A stretch of DNA of 64,000 bases from Planctomycetota bacterium (GTDB lineage: Bacteria; Planctomycetota; UBA1135), in the NCBI GenBank assembly GCA_021776925.1, contig JAJFFB010000127.1, positions 48,681-112,680 on the forward strand. Reading direction: 5' to 3'. A model generated the notes under the pieces. The model was not told the origin of the DNA and ran no database searches. It was given only the letters and a program-made list of their open reading frames with translations. Shown here one piece after another: positions 32,809 to 43,200 of this stretch (its first letter is position 1; the number at the start of each line of letters is the position of its first letter). The position numbers and the translations under genes are program-made.

Positions 32809-34382
32809 CGTTCGCGCCCTCCGGGCCGGCGCGGCTGGAAGGGCGACCCCCCCCCACGGTTGGGACCGCCGCGGTTGGGTCCGCCACGATTAGGGCCGCC
32901 ACGGTTGGGACCGCCGCGTTGCGGGCCACTGCCCTTGGGGCCGCCAGGACCTTTGCGCGGCCCATCCCACTTGCCTCTGGGAGAGCCACCCCCCGGACGG
33001 GGCCCGCGATCGCGGTCGCGATCATGGTCGCGGCCTCGGTCGCCCTCGCGGCCGCCATCACGGCCGCCCCTGGTATCGCGGCCCCGGTCACGGTCCTCGC
33101 GGCTCTTGGCTTCGAACACGCGTGGGTTGCCATCATCGTCGGGCCATACCAGGGGGTGGCGCGAGATCCACATCACGTGGCGGCGGGTATCGGGTTCCGT
33201 CGGCATCAGCAGGCGCTTCAAGATCAGCGTTGGGTAGTGCCCGCGCGGCAGGGTGAAGCGCACGCGCATGCGCCGCGCGCGCGGATAGAGGTCGTCGCGC
33301 TCGGCCGGTGCGGCGCGCAGGAACTCGGGGCGCACCAGCACCGGACGGTCCTCGGCCAAGGGCCGGAAGCCGGGGATGTCGAGGCCGAGGAAGTCGTCGA
33401 GCGAGAAGCCTTCGCTGTCGAAGACCGGCTGGTAGAAACGCCGCGCCACGTCATCGAACAGCGGCCCGGCGCCGGGCAGCGGCAGGAACTCGGGGCCGAG
33501 GGCGGCGCGCACCGGGCCGGCGTCGCTTTCTTTGGGCAGCTCACGGTAGACCGGTAAGGTGCCGGCGTCACCCGGCAGCCACGCCAGGTTCTCGCCCCTG
33601 ACCTGGCGCTTGACCAGTACCGCCACCGCGCGGTTCCACAGGTGCGACTGGAAAGCGAACAGGTGGATGTTGCGCTCGCGCGTCGAGAAGCCGACGCGCA
33701 GCCCCCCCTCAAAGTCGCCAGGATTCTCCGCCAGGTGTTTGAACAGGCTCATGCCGCGACGGTCGCGGCAATAGGAGATCAGTTCCTTCCAGTCGCCCCA
33801 GCGCTGTCGGATGCCGTGTTTGAAGCGTTCGACGGTGTCCGAACCATAGGGCGAGGCCGCGCACAGCATCGACTTGGCCACCTCCTCGAAGCGGCCCTTG
33901 AGCAGGTTGCGCATGATGAAGCCCTGACCATGGCGCAAGCAGCCGAAGCGCGGGTCATCGAAATAGTTGGGCATGCCGATCTCGCGCATTTGCGCGAGGT
34001 TGTGGCGCAGGCGGCGCATGTCGTCGCCGGACAGGTCGCGCACGATCACCTCATAGGCGTCGGCGGGTACGTCGTCGGGTGTAATCGCCCGCGGCGCGTG
34101 GCCGACCACCGCGGCGCGCACGTCGGGCAGGCTGAGCTGCGCCACCCCGCCGCCGTGCACGGTGAAGTACTGGCTGGCGAGACCGCCACGGTCCTTGCCG
34201 CCGGCCCAGCTCACCTGATCGGGTTGGACCTTGGCCGACTGGGCAAGCGCCGACGCCACCTGCTCGGTGGACATGCTCTTCCAGGTCGCGCGCACCACCT
34301 GGTACTCACCCTGCGTTTCGAGGAAGGCGCGATCGAGCTGCTCGACCACGCGGAAATCAGTCGGTGTACGTTGCAGGCGCAC
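32805..34382 (-). CDS. truD: tRNA pseudouridine synthase TruD with disordered RGG-type tail
   Basis: 525 residues from the GTG at 34382; upstream in-frame codons lie deep in rluA. The start VRLQRTPTDFRVVEQL matches TruD, and AGGKDRGGLASQ (about 70-81) holds the catalytic Asp. NYFDDPRFGCLRHG and the TRUD insertion follow. From about residue 435 the chain becomes low complexity: R-D-R-G repeats, then four GGPNRGG-type units to the end. TruD modifies U13 of tRNA-Glu; the tail is unusual for the family and looks RNA-binding. Nine-C and seven-C tracts lie in this gene. Confidence 0.85.
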   Translation of the reverse strand: MRLQRTPTDFRVVEQLDRAFLETQGEYQVVRATWKSMSTEQVASALAQSAKVQPDQVSWAGGKDRGGLASQYFTVHGGGVAQLSLPDVRAAVVGHAPRAITPDDVPADAYEVIVRDLSGDDMRRLRHNLAQMREIGMPNYFDDPRFGCLRHGQGFIMRNLLKGRFEEVAKSMLCAASPYGSDTVERFKHGIRQRWGDWKELISYCRDRRGMSLFKHLAENPGDFEGGLRVGFSTRERNIHLFAFQSHLWNRAVAVLVKRQVRGENLAWLPGDAGTLPVYRELPKESDAGPVRAALGPEFLPLPGAGPLFDDVARRFYQPVFDSEGFSLDDFLGLDIPGFRPLAEDRPVLVRPEFLRAAPAERDDLYPRARRMRVRFTLPRGHYPTLILKRLLMPTEPDTRRHVMWISRHPLVWPDDDGNPRVFEAKSREDRDRGRDTRGGRDGGREGDRGRDHDRDRDRGPRPGGGSPRGKWDGPRKGPGGPKGSGPQRGGPNRGGPNRGGPNRGGPNRGGGSPFQPRRPGGRER

Positions 34383-35379
34383 GGCGCCATTTCTCCAATT
34401 TGGCCAGAAGGACGCGTAGGTCCTTCGGGTAGGGTGCCTCGATCTCGACGCGGCCGCCCTGGAATGCAGGCAGTGCGATCGTCGTGGCGTGTAGCGACAA
34501 ACGGTCGAGCAGCGGCTTTTCAACGCGCCCGGCTTTGGCCCGGTAGCCGGGCTTGATCTCGGACAGCAGCACCTGCGGCCGCCCGCCGTAAAGCGGATCG
34601 ACCATCAGCGGATGGCCGACCGAGGCCAGGTGCACGCGAATCTGGTGCATGCGGCCGCTGCGCGGGCGCGCCTCGACCAGGGTGAAGCCGCGGAAGATGC
34701 GCAGCGGGGTGTAGTCGGTGTACGCCGGCTTGCCACCCTTGCGCGCCAGCTGCATGCGCTTGCCGCCCTGGATCTCTTCCAGGGCTGCGTCCACGCTGCC
34801 ACCATGGCGCATCTCGCCGATGACCAGCGCGTGATAGACCTTGTCGACCTCGCGCTGCTCGAATAGGCGGCGGTAGTGGCGCTCGGCATCCAGGCTCAGC
34901 GCGTACAGGATCACACCGCTGGTGCCGAGGTCGAGCCGGTGCAGCGCGCGCGGGCGTTTCTCCAGCACGCCATCGACCGCCAGCTCGCGTTCCGCCCACG
35001 CCAGTACCGCGCCGCCGAGGTGGTCGGGGTGCTCGCCCCAACGGCTTGGTTCGACCGGCAAGCCAGCGGGTTTGTTCACCGCCAGCAGGTGCTCGTCCTG
35101 GTACAGGACCTCAAGGTCGAGGCGGTGGCGGCGCTGGCGTTTGACCCCGAGCTCCGAAAGCGGCTGCTCCAGGATCACCACCTGGCCGGAGCGCAGCGAA
35201 TGTCCGGGCAGCGCCGGTCGGCCATCGACGGTGACCAGGCCTTCGCGCACCAGCCGCCGCAGCGTGCCCTTGGCCACGTCGGGCCACAGCCAGCTGATGT
35301 ATTCGTCGAGCGGCACGCCGCGGTGCTCATCGGCGACAACGAAGGCTTCGTCGCCGGGCGAAGACGCGGCCGGGTTCAA
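34357..35379 (-). CDS. RluA-family pseudouridine synthase
   Basis: 340 residues using a TTG start (35379-35377) that overlaps the hpt stop as TTGA; other in-frame starts would lie within hpt. An S4 domain (about 25-85, GTLRRLVREGLVTVDG) precedes the catalytic domain with RALHRLDLGTSGVILYA (HRLD Asp at about 147), then RPRSGRMHQIRVHLASVGHPLMVD. Target uridines in rRNA or tRNA cannot be told. It overlaps truD by 26 bases: two pseudouridine synthases side by side. Confidence 0.88.
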   Translation of the reverse strand: MNPAASSPGDEAFVVADEHRGVPLDEYISWLWPDVAKGTLRRLVREGLVTVDGRPALPGHSLRSGQVVILEQPLSELGVKRQRRHRLDLEVLYQDEHLLAVNKPAGLPVEPSRWGEHPDHLGGAVLAWAERELAVDGVLEKRPRALHRLDLGTSGVILYALSLDAERHYRRLFEQREVDKVYHALVIGEMRHGGSVDAALEEIQGGKRMQLARKGGKPAYTDYTPLRIFRGFTLVEARPRSGRMHQIRVHLASVGHPLMVDPLYGGRPQVLLSEIKPGYRAKAGRVEKPLLDRLSLHATTIALPAFQGGRVEIEAPYPKDLRVLLAKLEKWRRAPATYTD

Positions 35380-35930
35380 ACCTGGACCTCGGCCTCGAGC
35401 GCGCACAACTGCGGCAGATTGCGGTAGCGCCCGGCGTAGTCCAGGCCGCAACCGACCAGAAACAGGTCTTCTTCGACGCGCACCATGTAGTCGTCGGCTT
35501 CGATCGGCAGCTGGCGCCGCGCCGGTTTGTCGACCATGACCACGCTGAGGACCTCGGCGGCGCCCATTTCTTCGCGTAGGAAGCGCTGCGCTTCAGCCAT
35601 CGTACGGCCGGTATCTAGGATGTCGTCGAGCAGCAGCACCTGATGCCCACGAATGTTCTCGGGGTGCGGGCGCCAGTCGACCAGCGGCTCCTTGAGCGGT
35701 ACGCGACCGTCGCCGTAGGTCTGGATGCGCAGGAATTCCAGCATCAGCACCGGCGGCAGCAGCCGGATCAGGTCGACCGCAAACACCACCGCCCCGCCAA
35801 GAATCGGCACCACGGTGACCTGATCCTGGGCGAGTCTCGGGGCCAGCCGGGCGGCCAGCGCGTGCATCCGGTGGCCGATCTGCTCAGCATCGAGCAGCAC
35901 GCGGCGGCGAACCTCCTCCATCGTGGACAT
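35376..35930 (-). CDS. hpt: Hypoxanthine phosphoribosyltransferase
   Basis: 184 residues. The PRPP-binding signature VLLLDDILDTGRTM (about 98-111) is intact, with VVPILGGAVVFAVDL (PPi loop) near 40 and LVGCGLDYAGRYRNLP near the end. It salvages hypoxanthine and guanine. It heads the run hpt-rluA-truD-mtnP-yigZ, all tightly spaced. Confidence 0.93.
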   Translation of the reverse strand: MSTMEEVRRRVLLDAEQIGHRMHALAARLAPRLAQDQVTVVPILGGAVVFAVDLIRLLPPVLMLEFLRIQTYGDGRVPLKEPLVDWRPHPENIRGHQVLLLDDILDTGRTMAEAQRFLREEMGAAEVLSVVMVDKPARRQLPIEADDYMVRVEEDLFLVGCGLDYAGRYRNLPQLCALEAEVQV

Positions 35931-35968
35931 TCTACCCGTTCCGAATCCGGACCACCCCGGCGCCGGGT

Positions 35969-36796
35969 TTGCAATCCGCCCTGCGGAGAGCCAAGAATGG
36001 GTGGGTGCACCCCCGTCTCAAGGACGTTGGTCGACTGCTGGACCACTTCCACGCACGCGTCGCCACCGGATTCGTACCCGAAGGCCTGCCCCCCGAACTG
36101 CTCGAGGATCAGGCCTTCCGGGAGCTGCTGGTAGAGCAGGTCGCGTTGTGCGGCTGCCCCCAGGACCAGGCCGAGCGCGTCGCCGAGCGCGTTCTCGACG
36201 AGGTCCCGCTGTTGCGCCAGGCGCTGCAGGAAGACATCGATTCGGCGCTGCGCAACGACCCTGCGGCCCAGTCGCGCGAGGAGGTCGAGGCCTGCTACCC
36301 GGGTTTCCGCGCGGTGGTCGCCTATCGCCTGGCCCATCGTCTGCGCCAGCTCGGGGTGCCGATGCTGCCGCGCATGCTGTCGGAAAAGGCCCATTCGCAG
36401 ACCGGCATCGACATCAATCCAGGCGCCCAGATCGGCCGCCGCTTCTTCATCGACCACGGTACCGGCGTGGTGATCGGCGAAACCACCGTGATCGGCGACG
36501 ACGTCACTCTCTACCAGGGAGTCACCATCGGCGCCCGCAATCTGCCGCGCGACCCCGACGGCCAGGTTTCACGCGGCCGCAAGCGTCACCCCACCGTGGG
36601 GAATAATGTCGTGATTTATGCGAATGCCACCCTGCTCGGGGGCGATACCAATATTGGCGACGATTGTGTGATCGGCGCAGGTGTGTGGCTGGCGCGCAGC
36701 GTCCAGACCGGCACCACCGTCCTGCAGGAAGCGCCCCGCGTTCTTCACCGCACGCGGGCGCACATCGACCTGCCCCCTCCAAAACCTCCCCAGTGA
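35969..36796 (+). CDS. cysE: Serine O-acetyltransferase
   Basis: 275 residues from a TTG at 35969; a GTG at 36005 is an equally possible start and neither has a strong ribosome site. The helical N-terminal domain includes DPAAQSREEVEACYPGFRAVVAYRLAH, and the left-handed beta-helix carries GIDINPGAQIGRRFFIDHGTGVVIGE with the catalytic histidine, then hexapeptide repeats to VVIYANATLLG. First step of cysteine synthesis. Divergent from hpt with a very short gap. Its stop overlaps the next gene (GTGA). Confidence 0.88.
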   Translation: MQSALRRAKNGWVHPRLKDVGRLLDHFHARVATGFVPEGLPPELLEDQAFRELLVEQVALCGCPQDQAERVAERVLDEVPLLRQALQEDIDSALRNDPAAQSREEVEACYPGFRAVVAYRLAHRLRQLGVPMLPRMLSEKAHSQTGIDINPGAQIGRRFFIDHGTGVVIGETTVIGDDVTLYQGVTIGARNLPRDPDGQVSRGRKRHPTVGNNVVIYANATLLGGDTNIGDDCVIGAGVWLARSVQTGTTVLQEAPRVLHRTRAHIDLPPPKPPQ

Positions 36797-37806
36797 TTCA
36801 GAAACTTCCCGACCGGCCCGCAGTCCTCCTGGTCGAAGATGATGAAGAACAGGCCGATCTGGTCCTCCGCGGACTGGAACGGCAGGGCTTCCGTGTGTCG
36901 ACGGTGCGTGACGCCCGCAGCGCGCTGCACTGTCTTTCGCTCGAAGATTTCGAGGTCATCGTCTCGGATCTGTCGCTGCCCGGCATGAACGGGGACGAAC
37001 TCCTGCGCCACATCCGCCAGCTCAAGCCGGCGCTGCCCTTCCTGATGCTGACCGGCTCCCAGGACGTGCAGGTCGCGGTGCAGTCGATGCACGACGGCGC
37101 CGATGAGTACCTGACCAAGCCGGTCACGCCGAACACGCTGTCCGGCAAGATGCTCGCTGCGATCGAGCGGCGCCAGCAGTACGTGGCCGACGCGCGGCGC
37201 AGCGACAACGCGGACCGCTCCCAGATGGTGGCGTTCCTGCGCAGCCTGCGCTCGCTGGTCAACGCGCTCGAGACCAAGGACCAGTACACCCGCGACCACT
37301 CGCGCAAGGTCGCGCAGACCGCGGTGATGATGGCCCGTCACGTGCCCGGCATGACCAAGCGCGGACTGCGTGAGATCCGCATCGGTGCGCTGCTGCACGA
37401 CATCGGCAAGATCGGGATTCCGCTGACCATCCTGCACAAGGATGGTCCGCTGGACAGCGAGGAATGGGAAGAGATCAAGCGCCACCCGGTGTACGGCGCG
37501 CGCATTCTCGAACCCTTGCGCGGCACTTATCCCGAGGTCCTCGCCATCGTGCGCCACGAGCACGAACGCTGGGACGGCGCCGGCTATCCCGATGGCAAGG
37601 CCGGCAATGACATTCCGCTCGGCTCGCGTTTGATCATGATTGCCGATACCTACGACGCGATCTGCTCGACGCGGCCCTATCGCAAGGCGCTGTCCAAGGA
37701 CAAAGCCCTCGAAGTCATCCGCGAGGGCGCCGGTGGCCAGTTCGATCCCGGTCTGGTGCCGGGATTCGAAGCGGTGCTTCCCGATCTGCCGCTGCCGCGT
37801 TACTAG
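36793..37806 (+). CDS. Response regulator with HD-GYP phosphodiesterase domain
   Basis: 337 residues from the GTG at 36793. Residues 11-130 form a receiver domain: LLVEDDEEQADLVL acids, phospho-acceptor Asp in VIVSDLSLPGMNG (about residue 60) and YLTKPV Lys. Residues about 165-330 are HD-GYP: HDIGKIGIP and HERWDGAGYPDG, with both HD and GYP present, so hydrolysis of cyclic di-GMP is expected. No histidine kinase is adjacent. Coupled to cysE by GTGA overlap. Confidence 0.9.
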   Translation: MIQKLPDRPAVLLVEDDEEQADLVLRGLERQGFRVSTVRDARSALHCLSLEDFEVIVSDLSLPGMNGDELLRHIRQLKPALPFLMLTGSQDVQVAVQSMHDGADEYLTKPVTPNTLSGKMLAAIERRQQYVADARRSDNADRSQMVAFLRSLRSLVNALETKDQYTRDHSRKVAQTAVMMARHVPGMTKRGLREIRIGALLHDIGKIGIPLTILHKDGPLDSEEWEEIKRHPVYGARILEPLRGTYPEVLAIVRHEHERWDGAGYPDGKAGNDIPLGSRLIMIADTYDAICSTRPYRKALSKDKALEVIREGAGGQFDPGLVPGFEAVLPDLPLPRY

Positions 37807-37860
37807 AGCCGCAGAAAATCGCCGAAAACCGTGTCAGAATCGTTCCTGGCTCGCGAGAGC

Positions 37861-39564
37861 ATGTTTATGGAAACGATTCGCCGCCTGTTTCTTTCCGCCT
37901 CCGGCCTCATGTGGGCCGCTGGCACCGTGCTCGCCGTGCCGCTCACCGCCCAGGGTGGCAACTGGCAGACCCGCTTCTTCGAGGATGGTCCGTTCGGAGC
38001 CAGTTACGGCCTCGGTCAGGCGGTGGCCCAGTGCGGCGATATGAACGGGGACGGGGTCGGTGATTTTGCCGTTTCTGCCCACGACTTCGATAATGGCGGC
38101 ACCGTCTTCGTCTATTCCGGGCTGGACCAGAGTTTGATCTGGCAGGACCAGGTCTTGGGAGTCGGCAACCGCTACGCGTTCCGGCTGCAAGCTGCCGGGG
38201 ATTGGAATGGTGACGGCCTGGCAGACGTGCTGGTCACCCATCCCTATGCCAGCACCGCTCTCGGCAACTTCACCGGGGCGGTGTATGTCCGTTCCGGACC
38301 GGACGGAGCGATCCTGGGCTCCTTTGAGGGCCTGGCCGCCGGAGAGCAGTTCGGCCAGTCGGCTACGGTGGCCGGTGATCTGAACGGCGATTCCTTCCCC
38401 GATCTGTTCATTGGTTCCGCATGGACCAACAACGGCAGCGGTGCGTGGGGAGGAATCTACGCGATTTCCGGAGCCGACGGCGGGGTTCTCTGGTACCACG
38501 CTCCTCCGCCCTCGTCGTTCTCCGACAACGGCAACACCGTCGCCGCCCTCGGCGATCACAACCAGGACGGAATCAACGATGTCCTGGTGTCCTTCTATCG
38601 CGCTACCGACCCCGCGACCGGGTACGCCGAAGCGGGGGTGGGCAAGGTGTTGTCGGGAATCGATGGCAGCATCCTTGTTGAAATCTACGGCCTGTTTCCC
38701 TCTTCAAACCTCGGAGTCTACGCTGCCTCCGCGGGAGACACCAATGCGGACGGTGTCGATGACCTCCTGCTCTACGAGTATTGGGCTTACCCCTTCTTCC
38801 AGGCGCAGACCCACCTCTACTCCGGGGTCGACGGCAGCCTGATCCGCAGCCACGTTCTGGAAAGCCCTGGGCCCGCGGTCGGGGTGGGCGATCTCGATCT
38901 GGACGGACGTTGCGACTACGCCCTCAGCGACGTGACGTTCAATAGCGGCGCCGGTCGCGTGTTGCTGATCTCCGGCGTGGACGGGCGGGTCCTGCTGGAG
39001 GAACTGGGCAGCCTTCCGATCGAGGGGCTCGGCAGGGCCATTTCCGGCCGCCAGGACTCAACCGGCGATGGTCAGGTCGACGTGCTGATCGGAGCTCCGT
39101 TCTCCTTCAACACCGGCCCACCGACCTCGGACCGGGCCGGCCACTGGCGCCTTCTGAATGCAGACGGATGGCTGATTGCAACCACCACCGAGGTCTCGCT
39201 TGCAGCAGGCGGTACGGTCGACTACTCCTTCGACTTCCCTGACGATGCTGCAGGGGACACCTATCAGGTACTAGCTTCGGCTTCGGGCACCGGAGTCACC
39301 ACCCTGCCCAACAACATCCCGATTCACCTGACCCTCGACGCCACCCTGGCGGAGACCTTCCTGGGCCGTTATCCGCCAGTGCTCAACAACCCGGTGGCCA
39401 CCTTGGATGCCAATGCCGCCGGCACGGTGGCCCTGACCTTGCCTGCGGGAAGCAATCCCGCCCTGCTCGGATCGGTCTTTTACCTGGCCGTTGCCTGCCG
39501 CCGACCAGGAACACTCCTGTACCGCTACAGCACCCGACCCGTTCCGCTGCAACTGGTTTTGTAG
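37861..39564 (+). CDS. Secreted FG-GAP/VCBS repeat protein
   Basis: 567 residues with a signal peptide ending VPLTAQ. Seven or so FG-GAP blades follow, marked by calcium loops such as GDMNGDGVGDF, GDWNGDGLADV, GDLNGDSFPDL and GDLDLDGRCDY, predicting an integrin-like beta-propeller. The last 130 residues are a separate beta-rich domain starting VSLAAGGTVDYSFDF and ending STRPVPLQLVL, a tail I associate with secreted proteins of one planctomycete lineage. Surface attachment or sorting is likely. Confidence 0.8.
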   Translation: MFMETIRRLFLSASGLMWAAGTVLAVPLTAQGGNWQTRFFEDGPFGASYGLGQAVAQCGDMNGDGVGDFAVSAHDFDNGGTVFVYSGLDQSLIWQDQVLGVGNRYAFRLQAAGDWNGDGLADVLVTHPYASTALGNFTGAVYVRSGPDGAILGSFEGLAAGEQFGQSATVAGDLNGDSFPDLFIGSAWTNNGSGAWGGIYAISGADGGVLWYHAPPPSSFSDNGNTVAALGDHNQDGINDVLVSFYRATDPATGYAEAGVGKVLSGIDGSILVEIYGLFPSSNLGVYAASAGDTNADGVDDLLLYEYWAYPFFQAQTHLYSGVDGSLIRSHVLESPGPAVGVGDLDLDGRCDYALSDVTFNSGAGRVLLISGVDGRVLLEELGSLPIEGLGRAISGRQDSTGDGQVDVLIGAPFSFNTGPPTSDRAGHWRLLNADGWLIATTTEVSLAAGGTVDYSFDFPDDAAGDTYQVLASASGTGVTTLPNNIPIHLTLDATLAETFLGRYPPVLNNPVATLDANAAGTVALTLPAGSNPALLGSVFYLAVACRRPGTLLYRYSTRPVPLQLVL

Positions 39565-39575
39565 GGACTGCCGTC

Positions 39576-40181
39576 ATGAATCCTGAATCGCCGTCCTACG
39601 CTGGATCCATGGCTTCCACCGAGGTGAAGCAACTCCTGCTCCAGCACCGCGATGAACTGCGCGGTTTCGTCCGCCGCCACGCACCGGCTCCCTTGCTGGC
39701 ATGTGAGACGGTCGAGGATCTGTTGCAAGGAATCGCCACCCGGGCGCTCGAATCCGAACGCAATTTCGAGTCCCGGGATGCGGCACAGGGGCGCGCCTGG
39801 ATCTACCGCGTGGCCCGCGCCTACCTGGTCGACCGCACCCGCTACTGGACCGCGCTCAAGCGCCGTTCCTCGCAGGTGCTGCGCTTCGAATTGAGCCGCC
39901 CCGGCGCTGATTCATCGCGCATGTTCTTCGATCCGGCGGCGAGTCAGACCAGCCCATCCCAGTTTGCGGTGCGCAAGGAGCAGTTGATGCTCGCCGCCAA
40001 AGCCCTTGACCTGCTGCTCGAGCGTGACCGTGACCTGGTGACGTGGGCGGCTCAGGATATTCCCTTGAAGGAGCAGGCCGAGCGGCTGGAGTGCAGTCAC
40101 GAAGCCGCGACCCAGGCCAGTCATAGAGCCCGGAAGCGCTTCCGCAAGGTCATGATGCTGATGCAGAACGCAAGCGACTGA
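39576..40181 (+). CDS. ECF sigma factor paired with the receptor kinase
   Basis: 201 residues; an internal ATG at 39609 is an alternative start. Region 2 is weak but visible (CETVEDLLQGIATRALE; AWIYRVARAYLVDRTRYW at about 70-87). Region 4 ends with LKEQAERLECSHEAATQASHRARKRFRKVM. Sequence drift in -10 recognition suggests a planctomycete-type ECF subgroup. It lies 54 bases before a Ser/Thr kinase gene on the same strand, the usual partner in these bacteria. Confidence 0.75.
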   Translation: MNPESPSYAGSMASTEVKQLLLQHRDELRGFVRRHAPAPLLACETVEDLLQGIATRALESERNFESRDAAQGRAWIYRVARAYLVDRTRYWTALKRRSSQVLRFELSRPGADSSRMFFDPAASQTSPSQFAVRKEQLMLAAKALDLLLERDRDLVTWAAQDIPLKEQAERLECSHEAATQASHRARKRFRKVMMLMQNASD

Positions 40182-40205
40182 GCGCGATCAGGCCAAGTTT
40201 CATCG

Positions 40206-40222
40206 ATGCCACCCAATGGCAT
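40206..40222 (+). promoter_or_regulatory. Inverted repeat before the kinase gene
   Basis: ATGCCA-cccaa-TGGCAT is a perfect six-base inverted repeat 14 bases upstream of the kinase ATG. It could be an operator or a small hairpin that affects translation. Confidence 0.35.
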
Positions 40223-40235
40223 AAGATAGAAACCG

Positions 40236-43200
40236 ATGGACGTGCCCGCCACCCGGGAAGAAGTCTACGGCGCCTATCTGGATGAGTTGCTGGCCGGAAG
40301 GCTTCCCGATCCGCAGCAGTTCCTCACCAAGGCCGGGGTCGAAGATGCGCAACTGTTGCGCAAGCTGCGCGCATTGTTCGTGGCGTCCAAGATCGTTCCC
40401 AAACCCGCTACGCCGGAACCCGCCGACGCCGGTGAGGAGATTCCTTTCCAGCGCCTGGGCGACTACCGACTGATCCGGCGCCTGGGTGAAGGTGGCATGG
40501 GCACGGTTTTTCTCGCCGAACAGGAAGCGCTCGGCCGCCAGGTGGCGCTGAAGGTGATCCGCGCCGACCTGTTCGGTTCGACCACGACCTCGCAGCGGTT
40601 TCAACGCGAAGCGCGCAGCCTCGCTCGCCTGCAACACCCGGGGGTGGTCACGGTGTTTGATTTCGGGGTGGAACAAGGGGTGCACTATCTGGCCATGGAA
40701 CAGGTTCCGGGCCGCGACCTGGCTGAGCACTTGGTGCAACAGGACCAGGAAGGGACCGCAATCCCCCCCTCCGAAGCGGTGCGCTGGATTGCCGAAGTCG
40801 CACGTGCTCTGCAGTGCGTACACGAGGCCGGCATCCTGCACCGCGACGTCAAGGCTTCCAACATCCGCATCACCCCGGAAGGCAAGGCGGTCCTGGTGGA
40901 TTTCGGCCTGGCCATCGATCAGGGCGGCGAGGGCCCAACCTTGACCCAGTCATTCCTTGGCTCGCCGGCCTACGCGTCACCTGAACAGATCCGCGGAGGT
41001 CGGAGTCTGGATCCGCGCGCCGACGTCTATTCCCTCGGGGTCACGCTCTACCGATGCATAACCGGCGTGATGCCGTTCGCAGCCGATGACCTGAAGGTGC
41101 TGTTCCGCCGCATCCTCGAGTCTGATCCACCCCCCCCCAAGCACCACAGTCCAGGGATTCCGCGCGACCTCGACGTGGTCATTCTTCACGCGTTGGAGAA
41201 GGATCCGGAGCGACGCTATTCCAGCGCGGCGGAGCTGGCCGACGATCTGGAAGCGCTGCTGCGTTTCCAGCCGATCCGCGCGCGCCCGCCCTCGCGCGTG
41301 CGCCTGTTGCAGCAGTGGGCCAGGCGTCACCGCGCCAGCGCCGCCGCCATGTTGACCGCCGCTGTGGCGGCCTTGATCGCGGTCATCTTCCTGGCAACCC
41401 AGGCGAGCCGCAACGCCGCGCAGATCAGAACCGACGCGGCCGGCCTGATCCGCTCAGCCGCTGAACGGGTGCAGGAGTACCTCGAGATGCGTCAGGACAT
41501 GCTGGCCCAAGAGCGCATGGTGCACACCATCGAAGAGGCGATGGAAACGCGGTACCTGTCCCCGCTTGAACTGCGCCAGTTGGACGGTGCGCAGAATGAA
41601 GCGCGTCAATCCGCTCTGCAGCGCGAGCGGCTGTTCCATCAGATCCTCGATCAACTGGACCAGGCGGAGAGCATCGACGCGCAGGTCGCCGGAGCCGATG
41701 CGGTGCGCGCCGAGCTCTATCTCACCCGTTTTCTGGAATCGGAAGAGGTCTACGATTCGGCATCCAGCACCTTTTACCGGGAACAGGCCGAACGATTTGA
41801 CGACGGCACCACCTGGAATCGCTTGCGGCCACCGGCCCGGCTGGCCCTCGAAGTCCAACCGCCGGGCCCGGTCGAGATCCACACTTTCCTGCTCGCCGAA
41901 CAGGCCGACATCGTTGCACAGGGTGAGCACCGCCTGGTGCCCTTCCACCCCACCGATGAAGATGCCCTGGTCGCACCCGGGACCTGGTGCCTGAGGGTAC
42001 TGCATCCCGGCAAGGGAGTGCTGCGCGAGGACCTGATCTACCGCCTGGCCGGCTGGCCGATCGAAGGCTGCGTGCTGGTGGCAGAGGACCGTGGACGGCT
42101 GCAACGTGGCGACCGTTTGCTGGCCGTCGATGGCATTCCGATCCTGGGAGACTTCGAACGCGACCTGTTGATCGCCGGCGAATCGCCTGACGGAGATCCG
42201 GACCGCGTCGTTCCGCCGTTGCGAATTTTCGAATTCGCCCGCGGCGAGCAGCACTTCGAGCTCCAGGCACCGAACTGGACGTCCCTCGGAGCACGCCTGC
42301 TGCTGCCCGAAGAAATGGCCTTGGAGGGCGACTGCGAGGCACAATTGTGGCGCGATGGCCAGGTGCTGACGACCTCGCTCGCCGCCGGGACCAGGGTCCG
42401 CATCACCACCGTGCCTCTGCTCAGCGATTCGCGGGCTTGGACCAGGCATGTTCCAGGAGAGATGCTCGCTTTCGAACCCGGTCTGCGCGTGCTGCTGTTG
42501 CGCCGTCCTGGGTTTGAGGACCTGCGGCTGCCCTTGCTGTTGGAATCCGACCTCGAGACCAGCTACCGGGTCGAGATGAACCCGATCGGAACCACCCCGG
42601 ATGGGTTCCGCCTGGTGGACCCGGGGTCCTACTGGCATGATTACCAGCCTTACTGGATCATGGAGCACGAGGTGACCAGCGCGCAATACCTGAAGTTCCT
42701 CAACCATGCGGCGACCCAGGCGCGCATCGCCCAATCCGCACAGCCGGCGCTTCATCCGCGTACTTTCGACACCGCAGCATCCGGAGGTTTGTGGCCACGG
42801 CTTGGCAACGGAAGCTACCAACTCCCCGCAGACTGGCAGCCGGACTGGCCGGTGTTCGGAGTCTCCTGGCACGACGCGGTTGCCTACGCCGAGTGGCGCA
42901 CCACCCAGGCGCAAGCCGCCGGTCTCCGCCATCGATTCCGCCTTCCGATCCTCGGCGAGTTCCGCATTGCCGCGCGCGGCCTGCCGAAATGGCTCTATCC
43001 CTACGGCTCGCGCTTCCGCCCCAATTGGTCGAACTGCTGTTTCTCCAGGCCGCGCCCGCGCCCGGAACCGATCCTGCGCTACCCGGTGGACGAATCCATC
43101 TATGGCGTCTTCGACTGCTCGGGCAGCGCCTTGGAGTGGCTCGACGCGTGGTGGGGTCAGGAACAAGCGCAACGCTTCGCCGGCGGAGGGAGCTGGGCTC

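Noticed and set aside
31315-33237. A 640-codon open frame on the + strand with a proline-rich PPRLGPPRLG tail
   Set aside because: Antisense to yigZ, mtnP and the RGG tail of truD; the repeats simply mirror the truD repeats.
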